From contig CAYRIY010000001.1 in assembly GCA_964424335.1 (NCBI GenBank), forward strand, positions 62,001 to 126,000: a stretch of 64,000 nucleotides of DNA. Reading direction: 5' to 3'. Position 1 is the first letter of the stretch, and each line of letters starts with the position of its first letter. Origin of the DNA: CAYRIY01 sp964424335 (GTDB taxonomy: Bacteria; Bacillota; Limnochordia; DTU080; RSA5). Positions 8,860 to 18,473 of this stretch are shown here, piece by piece. Both the position numbers and the translations under genes were made by a program. The notes beneath the pieces are model-generated. The model saw only the letters and a program-made list of their open reading frames with translations, was not told where the DNA came from and made no database searches.

Positions 8860-10131
8860 GTGACCGACGATGAGACAAACGAGGCGTTTCGCACGCGGAT
8901 CGGCGAGATGTACAAGTCATACGTCAATCCGGGACGGTTTCGACTGGCAAGCCTCATGAGCCTCGACAAGGTAGAGGGGGAGGCGCGCGGCTGCATCATC
9001 CGGACGACGGATGGCGACGAGTATTTGGACTGCCTGGGAAGTTTCGGTGTATTCAACGTCGGCCACAATCACCCTAAGGTGATCGAAGCGGTTGAAAGAC
9101 AGTTGCGCCGCATGCCTCTTTCCACGCGCTTTCTCCTTTCGGAGTCCCTAGCCGAGCTCGCGATGCGCCTAGAATCGATCACACCTGATGGCATCACCTA
9201 TGTTTTCCCCGTTCATAGCGGCGCTTCCGCCGTGGAGGGCGCTCTTAAACTGGCCAGAGCGGCCACAGGGCGCCAGGAGATCGTCGCCACCCACGGCGCG
9301 TTTCACGGAAAAACCTTCGGCGCGCTTTCCGCGTCGGGGCGAGACCACTTCAAGGAGCCGTTCCGCCCGCTCGTTCCAGAGTTTAAACACATTCCATATG
9401 GCGACAGCGCAGCAGCGGAAGCGGCGGTGACCGGCTCCACGGCGGCGATGATTGTCGAGCCGATTCAGGGAGAGGCGGGCGTGATCATTCCGCCCGACGG
9501 GTACTTATCGGATTTGCGTGCCATTTGCGATCGCCACGGGGCCTTGTTGATCATGGACGAGGTGCAGACCGGCCTTGGGCGAACGGGCGCCATGTTCGGC
9601 TGCGATCATGACGGCGTAGCGCCGGATATCATGACGCTCGCAAAAGCGCTAGGAGGGGGCGTCATGCCCCTTGCGGCCTTCGTGGGGAACGAGCGGGCGT
9701 GGGAGCCGCTCATCGAAGACCCTTACCTCCATAGCACCACGATCGAGAGCCATTGCGCGTTTGCCGCGGCGTGCGCGACGATCGACGTCATTCAGTCGGA
9801 AGGGCTCGTAGAGCGGTCTCGTGAAATGGGTGAGTACTTATTAAATGAGATTCGAAGCGTGGCGAACTCGTACCAGGACGTCGTGACCGACGTGCGGGGG
9901 CGTGGCCTCATGATCGCGATGGACTTCGTCGAAATGGGCCACGGGGGCATCGTCCTAGCCGATATGATCGATCAAAAAATTCTCGTCGGCTTTTCGTTCA
10001 ATAATCCACAGACGATTCGCCTCGAACCGCCTCTCGTGATTTCAAAGGATGAGATTGACCGGGCCGTTTCTGGTCTTGCGCATGCATTCGAACAGGCGCG
10101 CCAGGTGATGAGCTACAGCGGAATGGAGTGA
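8860..10131 (+). CDS. class III aminotransferase, putrescine-aminotransferase-like
   Basis: A PLP-dependent transaminase of about 423 residues. The PLP aspartate is in LLIMDEVQTGLGRTG and the Schiff-base lysine in TLAKALGGG, with a glycine-rich cofactor segment HSGASAVEGALKLAR. The closest remembered relatives are putrescine and diamine 2-oxoglutarate aminotransferases, with acetylornithine or 4-aminobutyrate transaminases as alternatives. I chose the GTG at 8860 because GGAGGGG (8847-8853) sits 6 nt before it; an ATG at 8827 lacks such a site. It starts a compact plus-strand group: the START-like gene follows after 6 nt. A polyamine gene, speD, is elsewhere in the window but not linked. Confidence 0.85.
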   Translation: MTDDETNEAFRTRIGEMYKSYVNPGRFRLASLMSLDKVEGEARGCIIRTTDGDEYLDCLGSFGVFNVGHNHPKVIEAVERQLRRMPLSTRFLLSESLAELAMRLESITPDGITYVFPVHSGASAVEGALKLARAATGRQEIVATHGAFHGKTFGALSASGRDHFKEPFRPLVPEFKHIPYGDSAAAEAAVTGSTAAMIVEPIQGEAGVIIPPDGYLSDLRAICDRHGALLIMDEVQTGLGRTGAMFGCDHDGVAPDIMTLAKALGGGVMPLAAFVGNERAWEPLIEDPYLHSTTIESHCAFAAACATIDVIQSEGLVERSREMGEYLLNEIRSVANSYQDVVTDVRGRGLMIAMDFVEMGHGGIVLADMIDQKILVGFSFNNPQTIRLEPPLVISKDEIDRAVSGLAHAFEQARQVMSYSGME

Positions 10132-10137
10132 TCGTGC

Positions 10138-10575
10138 TTGCCGTACGTCGAGCGATCGACGGTGATTTCAGCGGACGTGAACACCGTATATCAGTTGGCG
10201 AGGCGCATGGAGGACTTCCCCAAGTACATGCCCGACGTGAAGGACGTAACCGTGCTCGAACAAGATGGGAACGGGACGACGACACGCTGGCATGTCCATG
10301 TGATTGGGCGCGACTTGAAGTGGACTGAGCGAGATACGTTTGACGACGAGACGCCCAAAATAACGTACAAGCAGATCGAAGGAGACGTCAAGAAGTTCGA
10401 GGGCGAGTGGCGGTTCACCCCGGAGGCAGACGGCACTGTCCGGGTCGAGTTGACATGCGATGCGGAACTCGGCGTACCGATGCTCGATGCAATATTCAAT
10501 CCGGTACTCAAGAAAGCCCTTGAAATCAACGTCGACAAGATGTTGTCCGCGATCAAGGAGAAGGCCGAATCGTGA
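10138..10575 (+). CDS. START/SRPBCC-fold lipid-binding-like protein
   Basis: A 145-residue protein with the start typical of polyketide-cyclase/COQ10-like START proteins: an early strand YVERSTVISADVNTVYQLA, then ARRMEDFPKYMPDVK, and a long C-terminal helix closing the hydrophobic pocket. Such proteins bind lipids, quinones or other hydrophobic ligands. The TTG start is preceded by GGAGTGA, which overlaps the stop codon of the aminotransferase gene. The next gene overlaps by 4 nt (GTGA). The ligand is unknown. Confidence 0.75.
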   Translation: MPYVERSTVISADVNTVYQLARRMEDFPKYMPDVKDVTVLEQDGNGTTTRWHVHVIGRDLKWTERDTFDDETPKITYKQIEGDVKKFEGEWRFTPEADGTVRVELTCDAELGVPMLDAIFNPVLKKALEINVDKMLSAIKEKAES

Positions 10576-12050
10576 GGTTCCGCCCATTTTGCCGCCCGGG
10601 CGGCTCCGCCCGGAATGGCATTGCCGCCTTGCTCGTCACTTTACTGGCCGTCTCGACGCTCGTGTGTTGGTTAAGCCAAACGCTGCTCGCGCAAGGCGTT
10701 TCGTTCGTATGGGTCGAGTCGTGGCAGCACCCGACGTCCGAACCCGTAGAGCAAGCAGCGGCCGGCGATGTGGACGGGGATGGCTCGCTCGACATTGCGG
10801 TGCTCGCAAAGGACGTAATCTCCGTTTATGCGGCAGAACCAGAAGGCCCGCGCATGATCGGGAGGATTCGCCATCCGGCGGGAGCGATCAGCTCGATCGC
10901 AGTTGCGGATTACGACGGGGACGGAGCCGATGAGGTGTGGGCCGGATCGGCCGCGCCCGGCGTCGTAGCGATATTCGGATTTGACGGAGCATCGTTTCAA
11001 CTCGTCGATCAGGTGCGGTATGCGTGGGACGACATTGTCCAACTCCTTCCGCTCGACCTCGACGGATGGGGAATGACGGACCTCGCGCTCCTCACGAATT
11101 CGGGGGAATTACAGGTATTCCGGTGGGATGGAACAGGGTATGCCGCGGAGGAGCTTGGCGAGATTCGCCGCGGCGTGCGTTTCGCTGCTGCCGGGGACAT
11201 CGATTCCGACGAGAGGGACGAGATCGTCGTCGCCCGCGACCTGGACCACGTCGTCGTGTTGGACTGGGCTCAAGGTCAAGAGGACGCACCGGGCGCGCTC
11301 GTGCGCACGTGGGAGAATTATGTTTGGGGTGGCCACACGTTCCTAGCCGTCGGCGACTTTCGCGCAGGTCCCGGAGATGAAGTGTTCCTTTCGACCTCGA
11401 GAGGGCTCGTATATGTGTTCGAATCAGGGCAGGGCGGTACGCTTGTTCCGCAAGGGGCGCCGCAAAATCGCCTCGTTTCAACGGATCAAGTGCTTGGAAC
11501 GGGTGACCTTGACCTAGACGGTCAAATGGAGCTCTTGGTGAGCGTTGACCACGGAATCGAAGCGTGGGATGTCGCGCCCCTCCGGACGGTCGTCACGCTA
11601 AGGACCGCGTCACAACCCGTTGAGTTCGTCCATATCAATGAAAGCAACGGAACGATGGTCACGGCCGGATCATGGGGATTCACACGTCACGATCGGCAAG
11701 GCGCCCAGTACGTCCGTGTCCTGCGCCATGGATCGACGGCAAGGCTGAAGCACGAACCCGTCGTCACGCTCGATACGATCTACCTGAGCGCCTCCGACTG
11801 GGAGGCCCTTACGGGCGCCCGGCTCCGCTGGGATGTCGGTACGGGTCGAGTGACGGGAATTCGAGGGTTTCACTTCCTTGTGGGCGAGACGGATGGCGTC
11901 GAATGGATCTACGACGGACGCCCCGTGAAATTGTCCCATCCACCGTTGGTTCGCAGCGGAGAGCTGTACCTTCCGATCCAGTTCGCCGATCTTGTCGACC
12001 TAACGCTCCTGTGGGATCCGTTCACACGCACACTCCTCATTGATCCGTAA
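10572..12050 (+). CDS. secreted FG-GAP/VCBS repeat protein with copper-amine-oxidase-N-like tail
   Basis: A 492-residue exported protein. A signal peptide covers about residues 14-40. Residues 60-350 hold repeated blades with Asp-rich turns such as DVDGDGSLDIAVL, DYDGDGADEVWAG, DIDSDERDEIVVA and DLDLDGQMELLVS, the calcium-binding pattern of FG-GAP beta-propellers. The last 90 residues resemble the copper amine oxidase N-terminal domain common in Firmicutes surface proteins. The GTG start overlaps the stop of the START-like gene, indicating translational coupling. Its role is probably cell-surface binding or structure; no catalytic residues are seen. Confidence 0.75.
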   Translation: MRFRPFCRPGGSARNGIAALLVTLLAVSTLVCWLSQTLLAQGVSFVWVESWQHPTSEPVEQAAAGDVDGDGSLDIAVLAKDVISVYAAEPEGPRMIGRIRHPAGAISSIAVADYDGDGADEVWAGSAAPGVVAIFGFDGASFQLVDQVRYAWDDIVQLLPLDLDGWGMTDLALLTNSGELQVFRWDGTGYAAEELGEIRRGVRFAAAGDIDSDERDEIVVARDLDHVVVLDWAQGQEDAPGALVRTWENYVWGGHTFLAVGDFRAGPGDEVFLSTSRGLVYVFESGQGGTLVPQGAPQNRLVSTDQVLGTGDLDLDGQMELLVSVDHGIEAWDVAPLRTVVTLRTASQPVEFVHINESNGTMVTAGSWGFTRHDRQGAQYVRVLRHGSTARLKHEPVVTLDTIYLSASDWEALTGARLRWDVGTGRVTGIRGFHFLVGETDGVEWIYDGRPVKLSHPPLVRSGELYLPIQFADLVDLTLLWDPFTRTLLIDP

Positions 12051-12071
12051 ATGAATAAGGAGTGAGGTAGA

Positions 12072-12347
12072 TTGGCCTCACAGCGTTGGCACATGTGTGT
12101 CGAAGGCCGCGTCCAAGGGGTCGGATACCGCTTGTTTGTACAGCGCAAGGCCCGGGAGCTCGGGTTATACGGGTTCGTCCAAAACCTGCCGGACGGTCGG
12201 GTGGAGGTTGAGGCGGAAGGGGAGACGAGCAAATTGCAGCTCCTGCGGCGCTCGATGCTGCGCGGTCCCAAGCGAGCGCGCGTAAGAGCGATCGAGCTTG
12301 AAATCAAACCGGAGTCGGGCGCCTATTTTGACTTTTTGATACGGTGA
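12072..12347 (+). CDS. acyP: acylphosphatase
   Basis: A 91-residue protein with the two acylphosphatase signatures: GRVQGVGYRLFVQRKA, which contains the catalytic arginine, and a GFVQNLPDGRVEVEAEG segment with the catalytic asparagine. It hydrolyses carboxyl-phosphate bonds such as acetyl phosphate or 1,3-bisphosphoglycerate. The TTG start follows AAGGAGTGAGG at a normal distance. Length is typical for the family. Confidence 0.93.
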   Translation: MASQRWHMCVEGRVQGVGYRLFVQRKARELGLYGFVQNLPDGRVEVEAEGETSKLQLLRRSMLRGPKRARVRAIELEIKPESGAYFDFLIR

Positions 12348-12437
12348 TGGACATACTCGACGCTCTTCGTTGCATATAGACTTCCATAGCAACGTTCCAC
12401 AGCAACGCTCAATGTGAGACGACTGGAGGTACGCCAG

Positions 12438-12836
12438 ATGATTGGGCGCGGAGGTGCTGGTGAAAGTGGCTCGTCTGCCCGATTCTCGATCGGCGCCGTC
12501 CTTGGAGGTACGTTCCTTGGTTTTGCAATCACCTTCGCCGGAGCGGTCCTCATGGGTCTCGCGGTTTCGTTGACCGCTTGGGAAGGTTTTGACGCTGATG
12601 TGCCGTGGTTTGGCTATATCAGCATCGCCATAGGCGGCATGCTTGCAGGCAAGAGGAGTGGGCGAGTGGGCTGGCTCCACGGAGGCCTTGTCGGACTAAT
12701 ATATTTTGCCGTGTCGGCGACCCTGTTCCAGAGCGGATTCTCGTGGGGGGACGTCGCTACGTCGTACTGGTTGACTAGGGCATTGTGGAGCTTCGGCGCC
12801 GGAGCGTTAGGCGGCGCCCTGGGCATCAATTTGTAA
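12438..12836 (+). CDS. small four-helix membrane protein, TIGR04086-like
   Basis: A 132-residue protein with four hydrophobic helices and glycine-rich packing (AVLGGTFLGFAITFAGAVL, ISIAIGGMLAGKRSGRVGWLHGGLVGLIYF). The pattern GG-AGKR-GWLHGG matches the TIGR04086/YrzE membrane family of Firmicutes, whose function is unknown. I chose the ATG at 12438 because GGAGGT lies 8 nt upstream; a GTG at 12414 is less well placed. It ends the plus-strand operon before a clear terminator. Confidence 0.75.
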   Translation: MIGRGGAGESGSSARFSIGAVLGGTFLGFAITFAGAVLMGLAVSLTAWEGFDADVPWFGYISIAIGGMLAGKRSGRVGWLHGGLVGLIYFAVSATLFQSGFSWGDVATSYWLTRALWSFGAGALGGALGINL

Positions 12837-12844
12837 ACTTCAAA

Positions 12845-12891
12845 GGGCGCTTCGCCAAGCCGAAAGGCTTCGTCGAAGCGCTCTGTTTATT
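12845..12891 (+). terminator. rho-independent terminator
   Basis: Arms GGGCGCTTCG (12845-12854) and CGAAGCGCTC (12874-12883) pair over 10 bp with one G-U. An inner hairpin AGCC-GAAA-GGCT sits inside, and TGTTTATT follows. It ends the aminotransferase-to-TIGR04086 operon. Confidence 0.8.
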
Positions 12892-13528
12892 GTCGATCCA
12901 TCATTGATATGGCGCTTTCCCCTCGGCGATCCAACCTTGCATGCACGTCAAATCACGAGCGTTCGAAAACAAAGCTGCTGAAAAACACACATGAATCTCG
13001 AAGAGAAGGCCCCTAGCCAGTCACCCGCCTACAATCTCACGCATATTAAATAATTGAGAAGGAATCTCGGCATCGAGGTGTAAAGTAAAAGCTTAGCCTG
13101 AAGTGGGGTCCAAAGGTCGCATGTAGCATCACACTGATCGGAGACCTTGGAAGTGCGGGGGACCATCCACGTATCGCCATACCGTTCGACCCACCGACCA
13201 GGCACGCTGTTTGCAGTTGACAAATGCATCCTTAGATAGCAGAAGGTGTGGGAACGTCCTACGTTAGGCAGTCCCAACCGCTCACTTTTTGGAAACGTTA
13301 ACGGCAAATGGCCAACTCGCCAAAAGTAACTCCGCCTTTAGCAGCCATTATCCCCGAATTCGGGGAGGACTGCATTCATATACGACGAAATGGTACATTC
13401 GTCGAAAGTTAAAACCGCTTTGCTCACTGTACATTCGTATGATCACATTTGTGATAGGGCATGTCAGGTATGCCCACAAGGAAATCGCGCCCATTAAAAA
13501 ATGCGATCGCCCGTGGGAGGAACCTGTT
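12892..13528. other. long intergenic region without a recognisable gene
   Basis: About 640 nt separating two operons. Base composition is more AT-rich than the flanks. I see a palindrome ATCACA-TT-TGTGAT near 13442-13455 and a hairpin with arms CGACGAA (13383-13389) and TTCGTCG (13398-13404). A 92-codon minus-strand reading frame (13029-13307) lacks a ribosome site and protein-like composition, so I do not call it. The promoter of the downstream carbohydrate locus is likely in this region, but I cannot fix it. Confidence 0.5.
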
Positions 13529-13595
13529 TAGCCCCGATGTAAGTCTTACGGGATGCCAAGGCGCCGCTTCGGCCGTCTCGAGGGGCTATTGTTTT
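13529..13595 (+). ncRNA. possible structured leader upstream of the DUF4340 gene
   Basis: Perfect closing arms TAGCCCC (13529-13535) and GGGGCTA (13582-13588) enclose about 46 nt with a GC-rich internal segment (GGCGCCGCTTCGGCC) and are followed by TTGTTTTC. This could be a weak terminator or a leader element controlling the locus. It fits no riboswitch class I recognise. Confidence 0.35.
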
Positions 13596-13650
13596 CGTAT
13601 AGAAAATAGAGCGCTTCAATGGATTCACGTCTAACGGGGGTGCGAATAGG

Positions 13651-15393
13651 ATGGTCGATGGACATCGAATTCTATCCATTTCAAAGCTGATTGCGGTCGT
13701 CATAGCGTTGGCTCTCGTCGTCTCGGCGCCGGCCGCCTTCGGCGCGTCGGGTCCTGACCTCCTCGGGCTAGCGGGCTTCGACGTTTCTCGCATCGAGATC
13801 GAACGCGAGAATCAAAGCGTTGTCCTGCAAAAGGACGGGGCTGAGTGGGATGTCGTGCTGCCGGTGCAGGATCGTGCGGATCAACAGGCGGTGACTAACC
13901 TCCTCAATCGGCTTGCCAATTTGACGATTGCAGACGAACTCTCGGGCGATCATCCGGAGTTTGGATTTGATCCTCCGAGGGCGATCGTACGCTTGGTTGA
14001 TCGAACGGAAGTATCAAAAGAGCTCTTGATCGGCAACCTCCGCTCTCCGGTGAGCCTTTTTGTCAAGGCCTCCGATTCGGACGTCGTATACGCCATCAGC
14101 AACGTATCGCTCGCCGGAATCGGCGAATACCCCATGGCGTTCGTCGACTCGAACCTGATGCGCGTCAACCCCGATGACGTATCGAGAATCCGGGTTGAGA
14201 GCGCCATTGCTACGGACGACGACGATCGCCCCGACGTGATCCAAATTGAACGAGAAGGGGCGGCGTGGGTCTTCGAAAGCGGAGCCGTCGCCTTTGACGT
14301 CAACCACTTCTTGAGAAGCGTGCGCCTCATCCAAGCATCCGGACAAATCGAGTCCGGATACGCCGGTGCACAGTTTTACCCGGCGCCGGGCACGACCCGC
14401 CTCACCCTCGATTTTGAGGAAGGCACTCAGGTCGTGTTGGACGTTGGCACGGCGACCGACGACGGACATCACTATTATTTCCGCGTATCCGGCCGTGATG
14501 ACATTTATGTGGTTCCGGCATTCCACGCACAGCATATCGTTCGCCAAGCGCTCGGCATCAACGACAGTCTTCTCTCATTCGATCCGGAGCGTGTCAAAGA
14601 GCTTTCGATCAGCGCAGGGCCTGAGGGCACTCGGACCGTGTTCACGCGCAACAGCTCCGGGGCGTGGGAGTCCAATCGCACCGTCGTCTTTAACTTCGAG
14701 CCGCTCCTCGATGCCGTCCGGTCCGTTGGGGCCAATCGTCGACTTCCCGAACAAGAAGGCGTCGATTACGGGTTTGGCACCGATCCAAACGCGATTGATG
14801 TGAACGTCGTCTTCACGGACGGCAATCGCCTCACACTTTCCTTGGGAGCGCCGGTACAAGATGGCTCTGAAGTTTACCTGAAGACTTCGTCCCGAGACGG
14901 CATCTACGTCGGACCTGCGTCCGCCGCCGATGAGTTGCTTGACGCTGCCTCGCGGGTCCGGTCAAGGCTCTTTCCTGCATCGCTTTCCGACGTGACCTAT
15001 ATCCGCATCCAGCGCGGATCGGGATCCCCTGAAGGGACCTTGATCGAGCGCAGCGGCGACGGCTGGGTACGAGCCGGCACGAGTGTCGACGCCTCCCGAG
15101 TGGAGACGCTGGTAAACGCGCTCGTGGGCCTTGGCGCCGACTCGTTGCCTCCCTTGCCGGACGACCCGAATGAGCTAGGGTTTTATCCAAGCGCAAACTC
15201 GACGCGGATTACGGTGGGCTTCAGCGACGACACGGAGCGGTATCTAGATATCGGCGCAGCCGTCCAGGTCGGTTCGGGCTGGTTTGCGACGACGAGCTAC
15301 TACGCGCACGTCTCCGACTTGGAAGATACCGTGGCGTTCGTCAGAGAACAGGTTATTCGAAACATCGTGAATGCAGCCGGAGCTTTGGAATAA
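13651..15393 (+). CDS. secreted DUF4340 repeat protein
   Basis: A 580-residue exported protein: signal peptide about residues 9-32, then repeated modules that begin with a strand such as DVSRIEIE, DVSRIRVE, RVKELSISA or DVTYIRIQR and continue with a conserved GFDPP/GFYP-type turn and an IG or LG strand. I count four modules, at roughly residues 42-145, 168-290, 305-420 and 440-570. This is the DUF4340 pattern, also found beside gliding or ABC-type systems in other bacteria; its function is not known. The ATG at 13651 has GGGGGTG 9 nt upstream. It precedes the giant solute-binding protein by 34 nt and is surely part of that operon, which suggests an extracellular accessory role in glycan handling. 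Confidence 0.8.
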   Translation: MVDGHRILSISKLIAVVIALALVVSAPAAFGASGPDLLGLAGFDVSRIEIERENQSVVLQKDGAEWDVVLPVQDRADQQAVTNLLNRLANLTIADELSGDHPEFGFDPPRAIVRLVDRTEVSKELLIGNLRSPVSLFVKASDSDVVYAISNVSLAGIGEYPMAFVDSNLMRVNPDDVSRIRVESAIATDDDDRPDVIQIEREGAAWVFESGAVAFDVNHFLRSVRLIQASGQIESGYAGAQFYPAPGTTRLTLDFEEGTQVVLDVGTATDDGHHYYFRVSGRDDIYVVPAFHAQHIVRQALGINDSLLSFDPERVKELSISAGPEGTRTVFTRNSSGAWESNRTVVFNFEPLLDAVRSVGANRRLPEQEGVDYGFGTDPNAIDVNVVFTDGNRLTLSLGAPVQDGSEVYLKTSSRDGIYVGPASAADELLDAASRVRSRLFPASLSDVTYIRIQRGSGSPEGTLIERSGDGWVRAGTSVDASRVETLVNALVGLGADSLPPLPDDPNELGFYPSANSTRITVGFSDDTERYLDIGAAVQVGSGWFATTSYYAHVSDLEDTVAFVREQVIRNIVNAAGALE

Positions 15394-15427
15394 AAAACTC
15401 GGCCGGCACTGACACGGAGGGATGGTC

Positions 15428-18400
15428 ATGGACAGTAAAGCGCTGAAAGGAAAGAGGTTCATCGGCATCGGCATCGCATTGATGTTGATGGCTCTCCTGG
15501 CGCCGACGATCGCGGGCGCACAGACTTCAAGCTCCGCCGCAGAGACTGCGGCGCCCGTTGTGGACGATTTCTTGGCGCAATTCGACATGTCGCGCTTACT
15601 AGAGCCGCTGTACGCCGAAGCCATGCCCGAGTGGGAGGCACAAGGGCTTCGTCCCGTGTCAGACTTCTATCTGGAAGTAAACGGCGCCGACTTCGTCATG
15701 CACGAGGGTCAGACGGAGCCCCGGACTGTGAACGAGTTTGAGGGCCTTACGGGCGAGATCCTCCTGTGGGAGGAAGAGGACGACACGTACCATTGGGATA
15801 TTGAGGTGCCCGAGACCGGCCTATATTGGATCGGCTTCGAGTATTATCCCCTCCCGGGCAAACGCGCCTCGGCGATGCGGGACGTGCGCGTGAATGGAGT
15901 CTATCCATTCAGTGAGGCCCGACGTCTAACCTTCGAGCGCGTCTGGCGCGACGCCGGGCTTCCCCAGCAAGACAACCAGGGTAACGATATCCGCCCACGC
16001 CAGATCGAAACTCCGGCGTGGCAATTCAAGTACTTCGAAGATCCCGAAGGCATGTACATCGATCCGTTTTACTTTCCGCTCGAGGCCGGTGTAAATAGGA
16101 TTACGATCCACTCGATCCGTGAGCCGATGGCCATTCGGCGGATCGTAGTTCGGTCGGCAGAGCGCCTTCCAACGTATGCCGAAGTGGCTCGTACCTATGC
16201 TGAGAAAGGTTATCGAGAGGTCAAGGACGTCGCCATCAAGATTCAAGCAGAGACTCCTTACCTAAAGTCGGATCCGACCATTCGCGCCGAATTTGGGTTT
16301 GATCCTCTCTCCGATCCGCCTTCCGAAGGGTATTGGCGACTGAATGAGTTTGGCGGTTGGCGATGGCGTAAAGGTGGACAGTGGGTCACTTGGAAGTTTA
16401 CGGTCCCTGAGTCCGGTCTTTACAAAATCGGCATCAAGAGCATTCAAAACTGGCGTCACACGCCTTCAGCGCGCTCGGTTCTCATCGATGGCGAGTTCCC
16501 CTTCGAAGAGATGAAGCACGTTGTGTTTTCCTACGATCGATACTGGGGCATCAACGCCATTGGCGATCGTGACGGCAATCCATACCTCTTTTACCTCGAA
16601 GAGGGCGAGCATACGATTACGATGAACGTCAAAGTCGGCGACAACGCCGAGACGATCCGCGTGCTCGACCTTACCACACGAGAGCTTTCATATATTGGAC
16701 GCGCCATTACGTACATCACCGGCCCCGACCCAGATCCCTACATGGAGTGGGAAGTTCACAAGCGGATTCCGGGCCTCTTGCCCAAGCTCGAGGAGATTCG
16801 GACGCGACTATTGGTCGAGGCGGATCGCATTCGCAGTTATGCCGGAAAGAACGTCGACATTGCTGAAGTTTTCAACCTGACAGCCCATCAACTTAAGACG
16901 ATGATCGACGACCCGTACAAGATCCACACGCGCATCAACGAGTTCGGTGAGATGCAGAGCCGTCTGGGCTACTACGTGCTTGACATGCGTTACTCGCCGC
17001 TCTTGATCGACTACTTCTACATTGCGGGGCCCGATGAGAAGTTTCCGCAGGCCAAGGCGCCGTTGTTCGAGCGGATCAAGTATCAAGTATATGGCTTCCT
17101 CGAGTCCTTCACAAAGGATTACACCGGAGTCGGCAGCATTTACGACGAGAAAGAGGCCTTGGAGTTGTGGGTGGCCTGGGGTCGTGAGTGGGCCATGGCG
17201 ATCAAAGAAATGATCGAAGAAGACTTCACGCCAAATACGGGCATTCCGGTGAACGTCAACTTGGTGCCCGCAGGCTCTCTGACGGCGCAAGGCACGTCGG
17301 TCATCTTGCTCGCCGCCGCTTCCGGCAATGCGCCAGACATCGTCTTTGGCGCTCAGCAAACGCTGCCTGTCGAGTTTGCCATCCGCGGCGCGGTCGTCGA
17401 CTTGACGCAGTTTGACGACTTTGAAGAGGTCATCACGCGGTTCCGCCCGGGGATGTTGACGCCTTACACGTTCCGCGACGGCGTCTTCGCTCTGCCCGAG
17501 ACTCAGTCGTTCAACATGATGTTCTACAGAATCGACATCATCGAGCAGCAGATGGGACTCAAGCCGCCGGAGACATGGCAAGATGTGCTCGAGATGTTGC
17601 CTGAGCTTCAGCAAATGGGTATGAACTTCTACTACCCAAGTCCGGCCCAAGGACCCGCGGCCGCGCTCAGCCTGGCTCCGTTCCTATACCAATACGGATC
17701 GGATTTCTACACGGACGATGGCCTGCGTTCACGCCTGGATACGCCCGAATCATTGCAGGCATTTAGATTCTGGACCGACCTTTGGGCTCAGTTCAAAATT
17801 CCAATCGAAGCCAACTTCTACAACCGGATGCGTACAGGTGAGATGCCGATCGGCATTGCCGACTACTTCACGTACGTCCTCCTGTCGACTGCAGCGCCGG
17901 AGCTTACCGGATGGTGGAAGATGGTCCCAATTCCGGGAACGCGCACGGCCACCGGTGAAATCGACCGTTCCGCCGGCGGCAGCTCGACTGCGGTGACGAT
18001 CTTTACTGACTCTGACCGTCAGGAAGACGCATGGGAACTCATGAAGTGGTGGACCAGTACGGAGATCCAGACGCGCTTCGCAGAGGAGATCGAAGCGTTG
18101 ATCGGCGTAGAAGCCAAGTGGAATACAGCAAATATCGAAGCCTTCAACAACCTGCCTTGGCCGGTCAGCGACCTGGAATCCATTCAGGAGCAGTGGCGCT
18201 GGTTCCGTGAGAAGCCGGTGGTACTTGGCGACTACTTTACGCCTCGTCACGTGGTGAACGCTTGGAACCGAGTCGTGCTCGAAGGGATCAATCCCCGAGA
18301 AGCGATCGAGCGGGCGGTTGAAGACATCAATCGCGAGCTCATTCGAAAACAGGAAGAGTTCGGCATCGAGATTCCGGAAGATATGAGACGAGAACTCTTC

Positions 18401-18460
18401 AGAGGCATCAACACGACCGGAATACGGGGAACGTTGCAATCCCGACCGGGAGACGAATAG
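15428..18460 (+). CDS. giant solute-binding protein with duplicated N-terminal modules
   Basis: At about 1010 residues this is over twice the size of a usual sugar-binding protein. After a signal peptide (about residues 10-33) come two related beta-sandwich modules at roughly 75-235 and 270-410. They share the pattern W-x-(I/F)-x-VPE(T/S)GLYxIG, followed by a VNG or IDG strand and PF; such modules resemble carbohydrate-binding domains. A helical linker (430-570) leads to a classical family-1-type solute-binding domain (about 590-985), recognised by NAPDIVFGAQQ and the WELMKWW helix. I prefer the second ATG (15428) because GGAGG lies 7 nt upstream. It is followed by two permease genes. It probably traps a polymer or large oligosaccharide at the cell surface. 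Confidence 0.85.
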   Translation: MDSKALKGKRFIGIGIALMLMALLAPTIAGAQTSSSAAETAAPVVDDFLAQFDMSRLLEPLYAEAMPEWEAQGLRPVSDFYLEVNGADFVMHEGQTEPRTVNEFEGLTGEILLWEEEDDTYHWDIEVPETGLYWIGFEYYPLPGKRASAMRDVRVNGVYPFSEARRLTFERVWRDAGLPQQDNQGNDIRPRQIETPAWQFKYFEDPEGMYIDPFYFPLEAGVNRITIHSIREPMAIRRIVVRSAERLPTYAEVARTYAEKGYREVKDVAIKIQAETPYLKSDPTIRAEFGFDPLSDPPSEGYWRLNEFGGWRWRKGGQWVTWKFTVPESGLYKIGIKSIQNWRHTPSARSVLIDGEFPFEEMKHVVFSYDRYWGINAIGDRDGNPYLFYLEEGEHTITMNVKVGDNAETIRVLDLTTRELSYIGRAITYITGPDPDPYMEWEVHKRIPGLLPKLEEIRTRLLVEADRIRSYAGKNVDIAEVFNLTAHQLKTMIDDPYKIHTRINEFGEMQSRLGYYVLDMRYSPLLIDYFYIAGPDEKFPQAKAPLFERIKYQVYGFLESFTKDYTGVGSIYDEKEALELWVAWGREWAMAIKEMIEEDFTPNTGIPVNVNLVPAGSLTAQGTSVILLAAASGNAPDIVFGAQQTLPVEFAIRGAVVDLTQFDDFEEVITRFRPGMLTPYTFRDGVFALPETQSFNMMFYRIDIIEQQMGLKPPETWQDVLEMLPELQQMGMNFYYPSPAQGPAAALSLAPFLYQYGSDFYTDDGLRSRLDTPESLQAFRFWTDLWAQFKIPIEANFYNRMRTGEMPIGIADYFTYVLLSTAAPELTGWWKMVPIPGTRTATGEIDRSAGGSSTAVTIFTDSDRQEDAWELMKWWTSTEIQTRFAEEIEALIGVEAKWNTANIEAFNNLPWPVSDLESIQEQWRWFREKPVVLGDYFTPRHVVNAWNRVVLEGINPREAIERAVEDINRELIRKQEEFGIEIPEDMRRELFRGINTTGIRGTLQSRPGDE

Positions 18461-18473
18461 AAACTTGGGGAGT

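Noticed and set aside
13029..13307. A 92-codon minus-strand frame in the long intergenic region
   Set aside because: No ribosome site, no recognisable fold, and amino-acid usage unlike neighbouring genes.
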